Below, in pieces: positions 34,417-42,451 of a DNA stretch of 64,000 nucleotides. The stretch comes from Shinella pollutisoli. Lineage in GTDB: Bacteria > Pseudomonadota > Alphaproteobacteria > Rhizobiales > Rhizobiaceae. The notes beneath the pieces were generated by a model. That model was given only the letters and a program-made list of their open reading frames with translations. It searched no databases and was not told the DNA's origin. Where the stretch lies: contig NZ_JANFDG010000031.1 of NCBI RefSeq assembly GCF_024609765.1, forward strand, positions 1-64,000. The letters run 5' to 3'. Both the position numbers and the translations under genes were made by a program. Position 1 is the stretch's first letter. Every line of letters begins with the position of its first letter.

Positions 34417-35055
34417 ATGAGCCGCATTCCCTTTCCCCCGATGACCCGCCCGCTGATCGCCATCCTGCGCGGCCTGAAGCCCGCCGAGGCGGACGGCGTC
34501 GTCGGCGCGCTGATCGAGACCGGCTTCACGGCGATCGAGATCCCGCTCAACTCGCCCGAGCCGTTCCGCTCGATCGAGGCCGCCGTGAAGCTGGCGCCCG
34601 AAGGTGTGCTGATCGGCGCCGGCACCGTGCTGACGGTCGCGGACGTCGACCGGCTCGCCGACGTCGGCGGCACGCTGATGGTAAGCCCGAACGTCGAGCC
34701 GGACGTCATCGCGCGCGCGGCGGAGAAGGGCATGGTGACGATGCCGGGCGTCTTCACGCCGACCGAGGCGCTCGCCGCCGCCCGCGCCGGGGCGACGGGG
34801 CTGAAGTTCTTCCCGGCGAGCGTGCTCGGCTCGGCCGGCATCCAGGCGATCCGCGCCGTGCTGCCGGCCGAGCTGGAGATCGCCGCCGTCGGCGGCGTGT
34901 CGGAGAGGAACTTCGCCGACTATGCGGCGATCGGCGTGCGCAGCTTCGGCCTCGGCTCCAGCCTCTACAAGCCCGGCATGGCGGCGGACGAGGTCCGCGC
35001 CCGCGCCGAGGCGACGATCGCCGCCTATGACGCCGCCTATGGAGTTTCCCGATGA
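34417..35055 (+). CDS. dgoA: 2-dehydro-3-deoxy-6-phosphogalactonate aldolase
   Basis: DgoA cleaves 2-dehydro-3-deoxy-6-phosphogalactonate into pyruvate and glyceraldehyde 3-phosphate. The 212-residue class I aldolase has PLIAILRGLKPAEA near the start, AIEIPLNSPEPF (catalytic Glu), IGAGTVLTVADVD, and GATGLKFFPASVLG with the Schiff-base Lys near residue 129. ATG 34417 follows GAGAAAG. It overlaps the lactonase gene by four bases (ATGA). Confidence 0.94.
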   Translation: MSRIPFPPMTRPLIAILRGLKPAEADGVVGALIETGFTAIEIPLNSPEPFRSIEAAVKLAPEGVLIGAGTVLTVADVDRLADVGGTLMVSPNVEPDVIARAAEKGMVTMPGVFTPTEALAAARAGATGLKFFPASVLGSAGIQAIRAVLPAELEIAAVGGVSERNFADYAAIGVRSFGLGSSLYKPGMAADEVRARAEATIAAYDAAYGVSR

Positions 35056-35936
35056 CCGAGACCCATCCCTTCGCCGGCCGCATCCTCTGCGACGTCGCCA
35101 GCGAGCTCGGCGAAGGCCCGACCTACGATCCGGCGACGGATACCGCCTTCTGGTTCGACATCAAGGGCCGCAAGCTGCACGCGCTCCGCCTCGCGGACAT
35201 GGTAAAGACGGTGCAGGACCTGCCCTTCCTCGGCAGCGTGCTCGCCGTCATCGACGCGGAACGCCAGATCGTCGTCTCGGACAAGGGCCTGTTCGTCCGC
35301 ACGGTCGCCGACGGGCGGCTCGCGCCCTTCGCCACGCTGGAGGACAAGCCGCAGAACCGCTCGAACGACGGCCGCATGCATCCCTGCGGCGCGCTCTGGG
35401 CGAGCACGATGGGCCGCAGCGCCGAGAAGAACGCCGGGGCGATCTACCATGTGGCGGGCGCGCGGGTGACGCGGCTCTTCTCCAGCCTGACGATCCCGAA
35501 CGGCATCTGCTTCTCCCCCGACGGGGCCACCGGCTATTTCGCCGACACCGACGTCAACCACCTGATGCGGGTGGCGCTCGACCCGGCGACCGGCCTTCCC
35601 GTCGGCGAGCCGGAGGTCCTGAGCGACCAGACGGCCGCAAGCGGCGGCATCGACGGCGCGGTCTGCGATGCGGACGGGCTCATCTGGAACGCACGCTGGG
35701 GCGCGGGCGCCGTCGAGGTCTACCGGCCGGACGGCACGAAGATCGCGTCGCATGCCGTGCCCGCCGCGCAGGCGAGCTGCCCGGCCTTCATCGGCAGGGA
35801 CGCCTCGCGCCTGCTCGTCACCTCCGCCTGGGAGGGCATGGACGCGGCCGCGCGGCAGGCCGATCCCCATGCGGGCAAGACCTTCGAGCTCGGCATCGCC
35901 GTGAAGGGCCGCTTCGAACCGCGTTTCGCACTCTGA
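35052..35936 (+). CDS. SMP-30/gluconolactonase family sugar lactonase
   Basis: A 294-residue six-bladed beta-propeller lactonase. ELGEGPTYDPATDTAFWFDI gives the first metal-binding Glu, SNDGRMHPCGALWASTMG the central block, SLTIPNGICFSPDGATGYFADT the metal Asn, and GAVCDADGLIWNARWGAGAV the catalytic Asp region. It probably opens galactono-lactone formed by the dehydrogenase. The operon lacks the dehydratase that should follow, which must be encoded elsewhere. It is translationally coupled to dgoA. Confidence 0.92.
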   Translation: MTETHPFAGRILCDVASELGEGPTYDPATDTAFWFDIKGRKLHALRLADMVKTVQDLPFLGSVLAVIDAERQIVVSDKGLFVRTVADGRLAPFATLEDKPQNRSNDGRMHPCGALWASTMGRSAEKNAGAIYHVAGARVTRLFSSLTIPNGICFSPDGATGYFADTDVNHLMRVALDPATGLPVGEPEVLSDQTAASGGIDGAVCDADGLIWNARWGAGAVEVYRPDGTKIASHAVPAAQASCPAFIGRDASRLLVTSAWEGMDAAARQADPHAGKTFELGIAVKGRFEPRFAL

Positions 35937-35948
35937 GATTTTTTCGGC

Positions 35949-35973
35949 GGAACCAAAACCCGAGGTCGTCGTT
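35949..35973 (+). promoter_or_regulatory. EcfG (general stress sigma factor) promoter
   Basis: GGAAC (35949-35953), 16 bases, then CGTT (35970-35973) is an exact match to the GGAAC-N16/17-CGTT consensus of the alphaproteobacterial general stress sigma factor EcfG (RpoE2 in Sinorhizobium). It lies 88 bases upstream of the PRC-barrel gene, 12 bases after the lactonase stop, and on the coding strand. Confidence 0.75.
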
Positions 35974-36060
35974 CCTTGTGCATCAGCCGGTGCGGACGGA
36001 CGGAAAGTTACCGAACGCCGCCGCGCCTTGATGCCAACGAAGACGAAAGGCAGGTTCGAA

Positions 36061-36777
36061 ATGACCAACAAACTCTTCACTTCCGTTGCCGCTGGTGCAC
36101 TCCTTCTGGGCGCGGCAATTGCTCCTGTCGCCTATGCGCAGGACACCAACCAGCCGGCCGCCGGCCAAACCATGGAAGATCCGGCCGTGAACCCGGACAC
36201 CATGGGCACCACGCCCGACGACACGGCACAGACCCCGGCAACCCCGTCGGAGGATACGGCACAGACCCCGGCGACGCCTTCGGAAGACACTGCCCAGACC
36301 CCGGCGACGCCTTCTGAGGACACCGCCCAGACCCCGGCGACGCCCTCCGAAGACACTGCCCAGGCTCCGGCCGCGGGTGAGACCTATCTGACCGCCCAGG
36401 GCGACGACCAGATCAGCGCCAACACCTATATCGGCCAGACCGTCTACAACAGCGCCGACGAGAGCATCGGCAAGATCAGCGACCTGATCATCCAGGAAGA
36501 CGGCGGCATCGCCGCAGCCGTGGTCGGCGTCGGTGGTTTCCTCGGCATCGGCGAGAAATGGGTCGCCGTACCGTTCGACACCATCTCGATCACCCAGGTT
36601 CCGGACTCCGACGACGTCAAGCTGACGACGACGGAAACCGCCGAAAGCCTGCAGGCGGCGCCGGAATTCAAGACGAAGTCGCAGCAGGTCGCCGAGCGCA
36701 ACGCGCAGACGCAGGTGGACACCTCCACCACGTCCTCGACGACGCCCGGCACGCTGCCGACCGAGCCGGCCGAATAA
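36061..36777 (+). CDS. PRC-barrel domain protein, exported, stress-type
   Basis: A 238-residue protein: signal peptide (residues 1-26, LGAAIAPVAYA-QD), a Thr/Pro/Asp-rich linker with four 11-residue repeats (DTAQTPATPSE, residues about 54-97), then a PRC-barrel domain (about 115-195: NTYIGQTVYNSADESIGKISDLIIQEDGGIAAAVVGVGGFLGIGEKWVAVPFDTI split over its strands), and a low-complexity Thr/Ser tail. It is probably periplasmic. Start ATG 36061 follows AGGCAGG; an earlier ATG at 36028 is less likely. The EcfG-type promoter indicates induction by general stress or stationary phase. A strong terminator follows. Confidence 0.88.
   Translation: MTNKLFTSVAAGALLLGAAIAPVAYAQDTNQPAAGQTMEDPAVNPDTMGTTPDDTAQTPATPSEDTAQTPATPSEDTAQTPATPSEDTAQTPATPSEDTAQAPAAGETYLTAQGDDQISANTYIGQTVYNSADESIGKISDLIIQEDGGIAAAVVGVGGFLGIGEKWVAVPFDTISITQVPDSDDVKLTTTETAESLQAAPEFKTKSQQVAERNAQTQVDTSTTSSTTPGTLPTEPAE
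36220..36351 (+). repeat. Four in-frame 33-base tandem repeats
   Basis: Units at 36220-36252, 36253-36285, 36286-36318 and 36319-36351 each encode DTAQTPATPSE, with a diverged fifth beginning (DTAQAPA). Differences are mostly at third codon positions. The unit length keeps the frame, so copy number could vary between strains without breaking the protein. Confidence 0.9.
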
Positions 36778-36801
36778 GCGGGTTCCGGCAACCCTCATCC
36801 G

Positions 36802-36833
36802 ACCCGGTGGCGCAACCCGCGCCGCCGGGTTTT
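36802..36833 (+). terminator. Rho-independent terminator after the PRC-barrel gene
   Basis: ACCCGGTGGCGC (36802-36813) pairs with GCGCCGCCGGGT (36819-36830) with one G-U type position, followed by TTTT (36830-36833). It begins 25 bases after the PRC-barrel stop and separates it from the convergent mttB-family gene. Confidence 0.85.
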
Positions 36834-36838
36834 CCGTG

Positions 36839-38374
36839 TCAGTACCAGGCGTCGTCCACCGCCGCCTTCTTGCGGGCGACGAAGTCGCGGAGCGCCTCGT
36901 CGACAGCCTCGTCGAGCGGCGGGGCCTGGTATTCGGCGAGCACCTTCTTCCACTGGCGGTTGGCGCGGGCGGCGATGTCGGTCGAGCCGCCCTCCCCGCT
37001 CCATTTCTCGAAGGGCTCGTTGTCCGACAGCGCCGAATCCCAGAAGGCCGTCTGGTAGTTGCGCATCGTGTGCGCCGAGCCGAGGAAATGGCTGCCCGGC
37101 CCGACCTCCTCGAAGGCGTCGAAAGCGAGCGAATTGTCGTCGACCGTCACGCCGGCGAGATAGGAATGGAGCGCGCCGCAGAGATCGGCGTCCATCACGA
37201 ACTTCTCGTAGGACATCGAGAGCAGCCCGTCGAGGAAGCCGGCGGAATGCAGGATGAAGTTCGCGCCGCAGTGGACGGCCGACAGCATGGACATCAGCCC
37301 CTCCTGCATCGCCTGCCCGTCCGGCAGCTTGGAATTGGAGAAATTGCCGGCACAGCGCAGCGGCAGCTTCAGCCGGCGGGCGAGCTGGCCGATCACCATC
37401 GAGCCGATGGCCGGTTCCGGCGTGCCGAAGGTGGGCGAGCCAGAGCGCAGTGACATGGAGGAGAGGAAGTTGCCGAAGATCACCGGCGCTCCCTTCCGCT
37501 CGAGCTGGGTCAGCGCACAGCCGGCGAGCGTCTCGGCATAGGACTGGGCGATGGCGCCGGCATTCGTCACCGGCCCCATCGCACCGCCGAGGATGAAGGG
37601 CACGATGACGGCGGCCTGGTTCGCACGCGCATAGGCGCGCAGCGAATTCGTCATCGTGCCGTCCCAGACGAGCGGCGAGTTGACGTTGACGTTGCCGAGG
37701 ATGACGCAGTTCCGGTCGACGAAATCGGCGCCGAACAGGATGCGCGCCATCTCGATCGAATCCTCCGCCCGCTCCTCGGCCGTGACCGAGCCCATGAAGG
37801 GATGGTCGGAATAGCGGATGTGGCTGTAGACCATGTCGAGGTGGCGCTTGTTGACGGGAACGTCCACCGGCTCGCAGATCGTGCCGCCGGAATGGTGCAG
37901 CCAGGGGCTCGACTGGGCGAGCTTGATGAGGTTGCGGAAGTCCTCCAGCGTGCCGTAGCGCCGGCCCTTGTCCAGGTCCATGACGAAAGGCGAGCCGTAG
38001 GCGGGCGCGAAGACGACGTTCCGGCCGCCGATCTGCACGTTGTTTTCCGGATTGCGGGCGTATTGCGTGAATTCCGCCGGCGCGGAGGACACGATCTCGC
38101 GCAGCATGCCGGGCTCGAAGCGCACGAGCAGCCCGTCCACCTTCGCGCCCGCGCGCTTCCAGTGGTCGAGCGCGACCGGGTCGTCGCGGAACTCGATACC
38201 GATCTCGGCGAGGATGCGGTCGGCCGTATGCTCGATCCGGAGGAGGTTTTCCTCGGACAGGATGTCGTAGGTCGGGATGTTGCGCACGATATAGGGCGCG
38301 CCGTGCGCCTGCGCCGCCTCCTCCCGCCGTGCGCTTCGTGCGCCGCGCCCGCGTCTTTCCGCCCGTTCCGTCAT
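36839..38374 (-). CDS. Trimethylamine methyltransferase (MttB) family protein, non-pyrrolysine
   Basis: A 511-residue MttB-superfamily protein, usual length. Blocks include IVRNIPTYDILSEENLLRIEHTADRILAEIGIEFRDD at the N-terminus, FAPAYGSPFVMDLDKGRRYGTLEDF, and VNSPLVWDGTMTNSLRAYA. GAMGPVTNAGAIAQSYAETLAGCAL and AVHCGANFILHSAGFLDGLLSMSYEKFVMDAD follow. There is no in-frame amber codon, so it is of the non-pyrrolysine type; known relatives demethylate glycine betaine and other quaternary amines together with a corrinoid protein. No corrinoid protein or reactivase gene is next to it. Substrate unknown. Start ATG 38374 follows GGGAGGCG. Confidence 0.87.
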   Translation of the reverse strand: MTERAERRGRGARSARREEAAQAHGAPYIVRNIPTYDILSEENLLRIEHTADRILAEIGIEFRDDPVALDHWKRAGAKVDGLLVRFEPGMLREIVSSAPAEFTQYARNPENNVQIGGRNVVFAPAYGSPFVMDLDKGRRYGTLEDFRNLIKLAQSSPWLHHSGGTICEPVDVPVNKRHLDMVYSHIRYSDHPFMGSVTAEERAEDSIEMARILFGADFVDRNCVILGNVNVNSPLVWDGTMTNSLRAYARANQAAVIVPFILGGAMGPVTNAGAIAQSYAETLAGCALTQLERKGAPVIFGNFLSSMSLRSGSPTFGTPEPAIGSMVIGQLARRLKLPLRCAGNFSNSKLPDGQAMQEGLMSMLSAVHCGANFILHSAGFLDGLLSMSYEKFVMDADLCGALHSYLAGVTVDDNSLAFDAFEEVGPGSHFLGSAHTMRNYQTAFWDSALSDNEPFEKWSGEGGSTDIAARANRQWKKVLAEYQAPPLDEAVDEALRDFVARKKAAVDDAWY

Positions 38375-38472
38375 GTTCGCCTCCCCTTTTGCCGCGAAGG
38401 CTAGACGGGAAAGGGCGCCGTGTAACCGGGCAAAATACTGGTGCGACGCATAAGATGGGATTATGCGAGCGA

Positions 38473-38811
38473 TCAGCCGCGCAGGACCGGCGTCACCGTC
38501 TTGTGGAAGAAGCGGAAATAGGAGGCGACCTGGGCCGCCGCGCGCGTGGTCATCTTGTAGCGCAGGCCGACCCTGCCGTTCGCGTACCAGCAGACGATGC
38601 CGTCGATCGGCCCGAGCTCGTCGGTCAGGACCTCCACCTGCTGGCCGGGCGTCATGTGCAGCGACCGCTCGAGGTCGATCGCCATGCCCTGCTGCGACAG
38701 GTCGACGATGCGTCCCCGGCTCGACTGCTGCATGACCTTGACCGTGCCATATATGCGCACCTTCGAGCGGGCCGAGCCCCGTTCCTTGCGCATGATGCCG
38801 CTCTTCAGCAT
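38473..38811 (-). CDS. PilZ domain protein
   Basis: A 112-residue single-domain PilZ protein. The N-terminal basic segment RKERGSARSKVRIYGTV is in the place of the RxxxR c-di-GMP-binding motif, and DLSQQGMAIDLE is the matching D/NxSxxG motif. It is therefore a likely c-di-GMP receptor. GGAGGAAAG stands before the ATG at 38811. It sits between an MttB-family gene and a GGDEF-EAL gene on the same strand, so a link to the latter's signal is plausible but unproven. Confidence 0.88.
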   Translation of the reverse strand: MLKSGIMRKERGSARSKVRIYGTVKVMQQSSRGRIVDLSQQGMAIDLERSLHMTPGQQVEVLTDELGPIDGIVCWYANGRVGLRYKMTTRAAAQVASYFRFFHKTVTPVLRG

Positions 38812-38921
38812 GTCTTTCCTCCCGGACAGTGTGCCACGATGGGAAAAGCGTACCCCATGCGGCTTGACCGCCCGCTAAGGCAAAAGCTCGGATTTTAGGG
38901 AAATGCCGTCTGCGACGGCGC

Positions 38922-40280
38922 TCAGGCGTTGACGGCGCGGCCCTCGACGCTGACATAGCGGTCGGAGAGGAACCGCATCGTCGTCCCCGCGTCGGTCGGC
39001 TTGCCGTAGAAATAGCCCTGGCCCATGCCGCAGCCGAGCGCCTTCAGCTTCAGCGCCTCGGAAAAGTCCTCGATGCCTTCCGCCACCACTTCCAGGTCGA
39101 GGCCCTCGCACATGGCGACGATCGCCTTGATGATGTGCTCGGAGGCCTTGTCGTTGGCGATGCGCGAGACGAAGGCGCGGTCTATCTTGACCTTGTCGAA
39201 GGTGAAGTCGCGCAGCCGGCCGAGGCTCGACTGGCCGGTGCCGAAATCGTCGAGCGAGACGCGCACGCCCGCCCCGCGAAGCTCCGCGACGATCTTCTGC
39301 GCCGTGTCGGCATCCGTCATCACGGCCGTCTCCGTGATCTCCAGCTCCAGCCGGCGCGGGTCGAAGCCGGTGCGGTTGAGGATCGCCAGCGTGTTGAAGG
39401 CGGTCTTCGGATCCATGAGCTGGGCGGAGGAGAGGTTGAAGGACAGGAACAGCTCCTTCGGCCAGGAAAGGGCCGCCTCCGCCGCCTTGCGCAGCAGCGT
39501 GTCGGACAGCGTGTCGATGAAGCCGCGCTCCTCGGCGAGCGGCACGAAGACGGCCGGCGAGACGTAGCCGAGATCGGCGTCGCACCAGCGTGCGAGCGCC
39601 TCGAAGCCGACGACGGCATCGTCGCGCAGCCGGACGATCGGCTGGAAATGGACGTCCACCTCGTTGGCGATGATCGCGTTCCTCAGCGCCTGCTCGAGAT
39701 GGGTCGCGCGCTTCATCTCCTGCGCGATCTCCTGCGAATAGACGGTGATCTGGCCGCGGCCGCGACGTTTCGAGCGATAGAGCGCGGTGTCGGCGCTCTT
39801 CAGGAGGTCGGTGAAGTCCTCGCCGGCGAAGGGATAGATGGCGAAGCCGAAGGAGGCGGAGAGCCGGACGTTGCGGTCGCCGAGATCGAAGGGGGCCGAC
39901 AGCACCTCGCGCAGCATCTGGCCGATCTTCTCCGCGCCCTTGCGCTCGAAGACGAGCGGCAGAACGAAGGCGAACTCGTCGCCGCCGTGGCGGGTGACGG
40001 TGGCGCCGTCCGGGATGCAGGCCCTGAGGCGGTGGGCGACCTGGCAGAGGATCTCGTCGCCGGCGCGCGGGCCGAACAGGTCGTTGATCGGCTTGAAGCC
40101 GTCGAGATTGGCGATGCCGATGGCGAAGGGGGCCGGGTCCTCGGCGCGCTCGGCGGCGATCTGGCGCACCTTGTCGCGCAGGCGGTAGGTGTTGCCGAGC
40201 CCGGTCAGCGGGTCCGTGTAGGCCATGGCATGAAGGTCAGTCTGGGAAACTTCCAGCGCCGCATGATCAGCAGACTTCAT
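38922..40280 (-). CDS. Bifunctional GGDEF-EAL protein (c-di-GMP synthesis and hydrolysis)
   Basis: A 452-residue cytoplasmic protein with a GGDEF domain (residues about 20-180; RHGGDEFAF, motif at 99-103) directly followed by an EAL domain (about 190-440; GFEALARW, EAL at 227-229). The EAL catalytic set looks complete: FNLSS, LELEITE, SLDDFGTGQSSL, KVKIDR and VVAEGIE. The GGDEF motif is intact but the RxxD inhibitory site expected before it is missing (RACIPDGATVTR). No membrane or sensor domain is present apart from a short N-terminus. It is 139 bases downstream of the PAS-REC gene. Confidence 0.94.
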   Translation of the reverse strand: MKSADHAALEVSQTDLHAMAYTDPLTGLGNTYRLRDKVRQIAAERAEDPAPFAIGIANLDGFKPINDLFGPRAGDEILCQVAHRLRACIPDGATVTRHGGDEFAFVLPLVFERKGAEKIGQMLREVLSAPFDLGDRNVRLSASFGFAIYPFAGEDFTDLLKSADTALYRSKRRGRGQITVYSQEIAQEMKRATHLEQALRNAIIANEVDVHFQPIVRLRDDAVVGFEALARWCDADLGYVSPAVFVPLAEERGFIDTLSDTLLRKAAEAALSWPKELFLSFNLSSAQLMDPKTAFNTLAILNRTGFDPRRLELEITETAVMTDADTAQKIVAELRGAGVRVSLDDFGTGQSSLGRLRDFTFDKVKIDRAFVSRIANDKASEHIIKAIVAMCEGLDLEVVAEGIEDFSEALKLKALGCGMGQGYFYGKPTDAGTTMRFLSDRYVSVEGRAVNA

Positions 40281-40419
40281 CAACGATTTCCCGCACTTGC
40301 ACTCACGCTCCGTTGGCTGCTCCACGATGAGGCATGACTCTTAACAAAAACATAGCGGATCGGCCGCCGGAGCCTTCCGGCCCTCCCGATTTCTAGGGGG
40401 TTGACCGGGGTTTCTCGCG

Positions 40420-42153
40420 TCAGGCAACCGACCGCTCCTCGCGCGGGACCGCGTAGCGGCGGTAGATCGCCTCGATCATGTCGGGGCTGACGGGCTTGGT
40501 GATGTAGTCGTCCATGCCGGCGTCCATGCAGTTCTGCATGTCGACGTTGAGCGCCTGCGCGGTGACGGCGACGATGGGGGTGTGGATGCCGAGCGCCTTC
40601 TCCGCCTCGCGGATCTCGATCGCCGCGTCGATGCCGTTCTTGACCGGCATGGCGATGTCCATCAGCACGAGGCGCGGCTGGTGCTTGCGCCAGAGCGTCA
40701 CCGCCTCCTCGCCGTTCTCGGCGATACGGTGGGAGATGCCCATGCCTTCGAGGATCTGCGAGAAGACGAACTGGTTGATCTGGTTGTCCTCGGCCACCAG
40801 CACCTCGATGTCGCCGACGGCGGCAGAGGGCATGGCCGCGATGTCGGTGGCGATGTACCAGTCGTCGGCGATCGGCACGGGGCTGACGATGTCGCCGAGC
40901 GGCGAGGCGTTCTCCGACAGGAGCTCGTGCTCCTCGACGAGGACGCGCATGAAATCCGGCCCGATGCCGTCCGGGGCGATAAGGCGGACGGGCACGCCGT
41001 GCCCCTGGGCGGCGAGTTCCTCGTGGCCGGGAAGATTGTCGTCGACGACGACGAGGTCGAGCGGCAGCCCGCGCTTGCCGGCGAACGCCAGGAAGGCCTC
41101 GCATTCGTGGCGGTCGCGCACCGCGCAGCATTCGGCGCCGCGCCGCCTGAACTCCTCGACCAGGATGTTCTCGATGCGCGGATTGGGCGTGGCGACGAGG
41201 ATGCGGCGGCCGGAGACGGCCGTCAGGTCCTCCGAGCGCAACTGCTCGAGCAGGATGCGGCGCTCGGCGTCGCGCACGGGATCGAAGCAGTTCTGCGCCT
41301 CGACGAAGCCGCTGCAGAGATCGAGGGAGGCGCCGCCCTCCATCGCCCGGGTTCCGGCGACGATGTCGGAGACGTCCTCCATGTGGGTGACGAGGACGCA
41401 GTGGCCGGGCTGGCCCACCCGGTACTTGCGGGTGATGACGTAGAGGTCGGAGCCGTCGGCGCGCACGATATGCTCGGCGACGCGCATCGGCATGCCGGTC
41501 TCCAGCACCTCGCGGTCGCTCGCCTCGGTGCGCTCGGCGTTCTCCGCGTCGCACAGGTCCCAGGCGCTGCGGCCGAGGATCGCGTCGGCCTCGACGTTGT
41601 AGATCGCACAGAAGGCGCGGTTGGCGGCGATATGGGCGAGGTTGCGGTCCTTGACGACGAGCGGCGACGGCAGCGTCTCCAGGATAGCCTCGGTCAGCTC
41701 GACGCGCTCCAGGTCGGTGCGCCACTGCTCTTCCTGCTTCTTCTGCTCGGAGACGTCGGTGAGCGTGGTGACGTTGTAGCCGTTCGACAGGCGGCGCTTG
41801 CGGAAATGGATCCAGCGGTCGCGGCCGAGCCGCTCCACCGCGTCGTGCTGCTCCCGCCAGTGCGCGGAGATGCGGGCGGAGATCCACTCCTCGCGGTTCA
41901 CGGCCTTGTGGCGCATCTCCGGCGCGATGCCGTAGCGCAGGCCGCAGTCGAAGATCGCGCCGAGCACGTCGCGCAGGCGCGTCCCGGGCTTCAGGAAATC
42001 GGCGGGGATGGGAAAGTAGCGCTGGATCTGGCGGCTGGCGAAGACGAGGCTGTCGTTCTTGTCGTAGACGATCACGGCGGCGGCGAGAATGTCGCAGGCC
42101 GTCTCGAACATTCCCAGCCGGATGTTCGCGTCTGCCGACGCCCCGTCGCTCAT
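40420..42153 (-). CDS. PAS-PAS-receiver protein lacking a histidine kinase core
   Basis: A 577-residue signalling protein. PAS-like domain 1 spans about residues 12-135 (PAS-7 type: FETACDILAAAVIVYDKNDSLVFAS) and PAS 2 about 150-265 (LPSPLVVKDRNLAHIAANRAFCAIY). A degenerate receiver-like segment runs about 315-400 (RRILVATPNPRIENILVEEF; LVVVDDNLPGHEE). The C-terminal receiver is canonical (about 450-570): AEDNQINQ, LMDIAMPVKNG with phosphoacceptor Asp499, AVTAQA and ITKPV. No HisKA H-box or HATPase domain is found between PAS 2 and the receivers. It resembles a hybrid kinase with its core removed. Start at 42153. The GGDEF-EAL gene follows on the same strand. Confidence 0.85.
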   Translation of the reverse strand: MSDGASADANIRLGMFETACDILAAAVIVYDKNDSLVFASRQIQRYFPIPADFLKPGTRLRDVLGAIFDCGLRYGIAPEMRHKAVNREEWISARISAHWREQHDAVERLGRDRWIHFRKRRLSNGYNVTTLTDVSEQKKQEEQWRTDLERVELTEAILETLPSPLVVKDRNLAHIAANRAFCAIYNVEADAILGRSAWDLCDAENAERTEASDREVLETGMPMRVAEHIVRADGSDLYVITRKYRVGQPGHCVLVTHMEDVSDIVAGTRAMEGGASLDLCSGFVEAQNCFDPVRDAERRILLEQLRSEDLTAVSGRRILVATPNPRIENILVEEFRRRGAECCAVRDRHECEAFLAFAGKRGLPLDLVVVDDNLPGHEELAAQGHGVPVRLIAPDGIGPDFMRVLVEEHELLSENASPLGDIVSPVPIADDWYIATDIAAMPSAAVGDIEVLVAEDNQINQFVFSQILEGMGISHRIAENGEEAVTLWRKHQPRLVLMDIAMPVKNGIDAAIEIREAEKALGIHTPIVAVTAQALNVDMQNCMDAGMDDYITKPVSPDMIEAIYRRYAVPREERSVA

Positions 42154-42315
42154 CGTTTCAAGTCCCCGCCTCTCTGGCATTCGCGAAACATGCTGATGGA
42201 TGCCATGGCATCTTCGGACAGGGAGGATGGCAGCGACCAGCGACGCTGCAATTGTCCGCCGGGGACCGGCCGGCCTGCGCTCATACAGGCCCGCCGACAC
42301 GTTCGCAGCTTTTTC

Positions 42316-42330
42316 TTAAAGGCTGATTAA
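42316..42330. promoter_or_regulatory. CtrA-type box TTAA-N7-TTAA
   Basis: TTAA (42316-42319), seven bases, TTAA (42327-42330) matches the canonical spacing of the CtrA-binding site (TTAA-N7-TTAAC, last base here G). It is 163 bases upstream of the PAS-REC gene (minus) and 122 bases upstream of mutL (plus), in the AT-richest part of the divergent gap. Confidence 0.45.
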
Positions 42331-42451
42331 GCACAAGAGACCGCTTACGGAATCGGCCGCCGGAACGATCCGCCGCCTTCACGCGATCGCGGAGGAAGGA
42401 GCACGCGCGGTTTTGCTGGAATTGCCTTGGCGAATCCAAGAGAATGGCGGC

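Noticed and set aside
36220..36351. CRISPR-like array of 33-base repeats
   Set aside because: Repeats are contiguous without spacers and in frame within the PRC-barrel gene.
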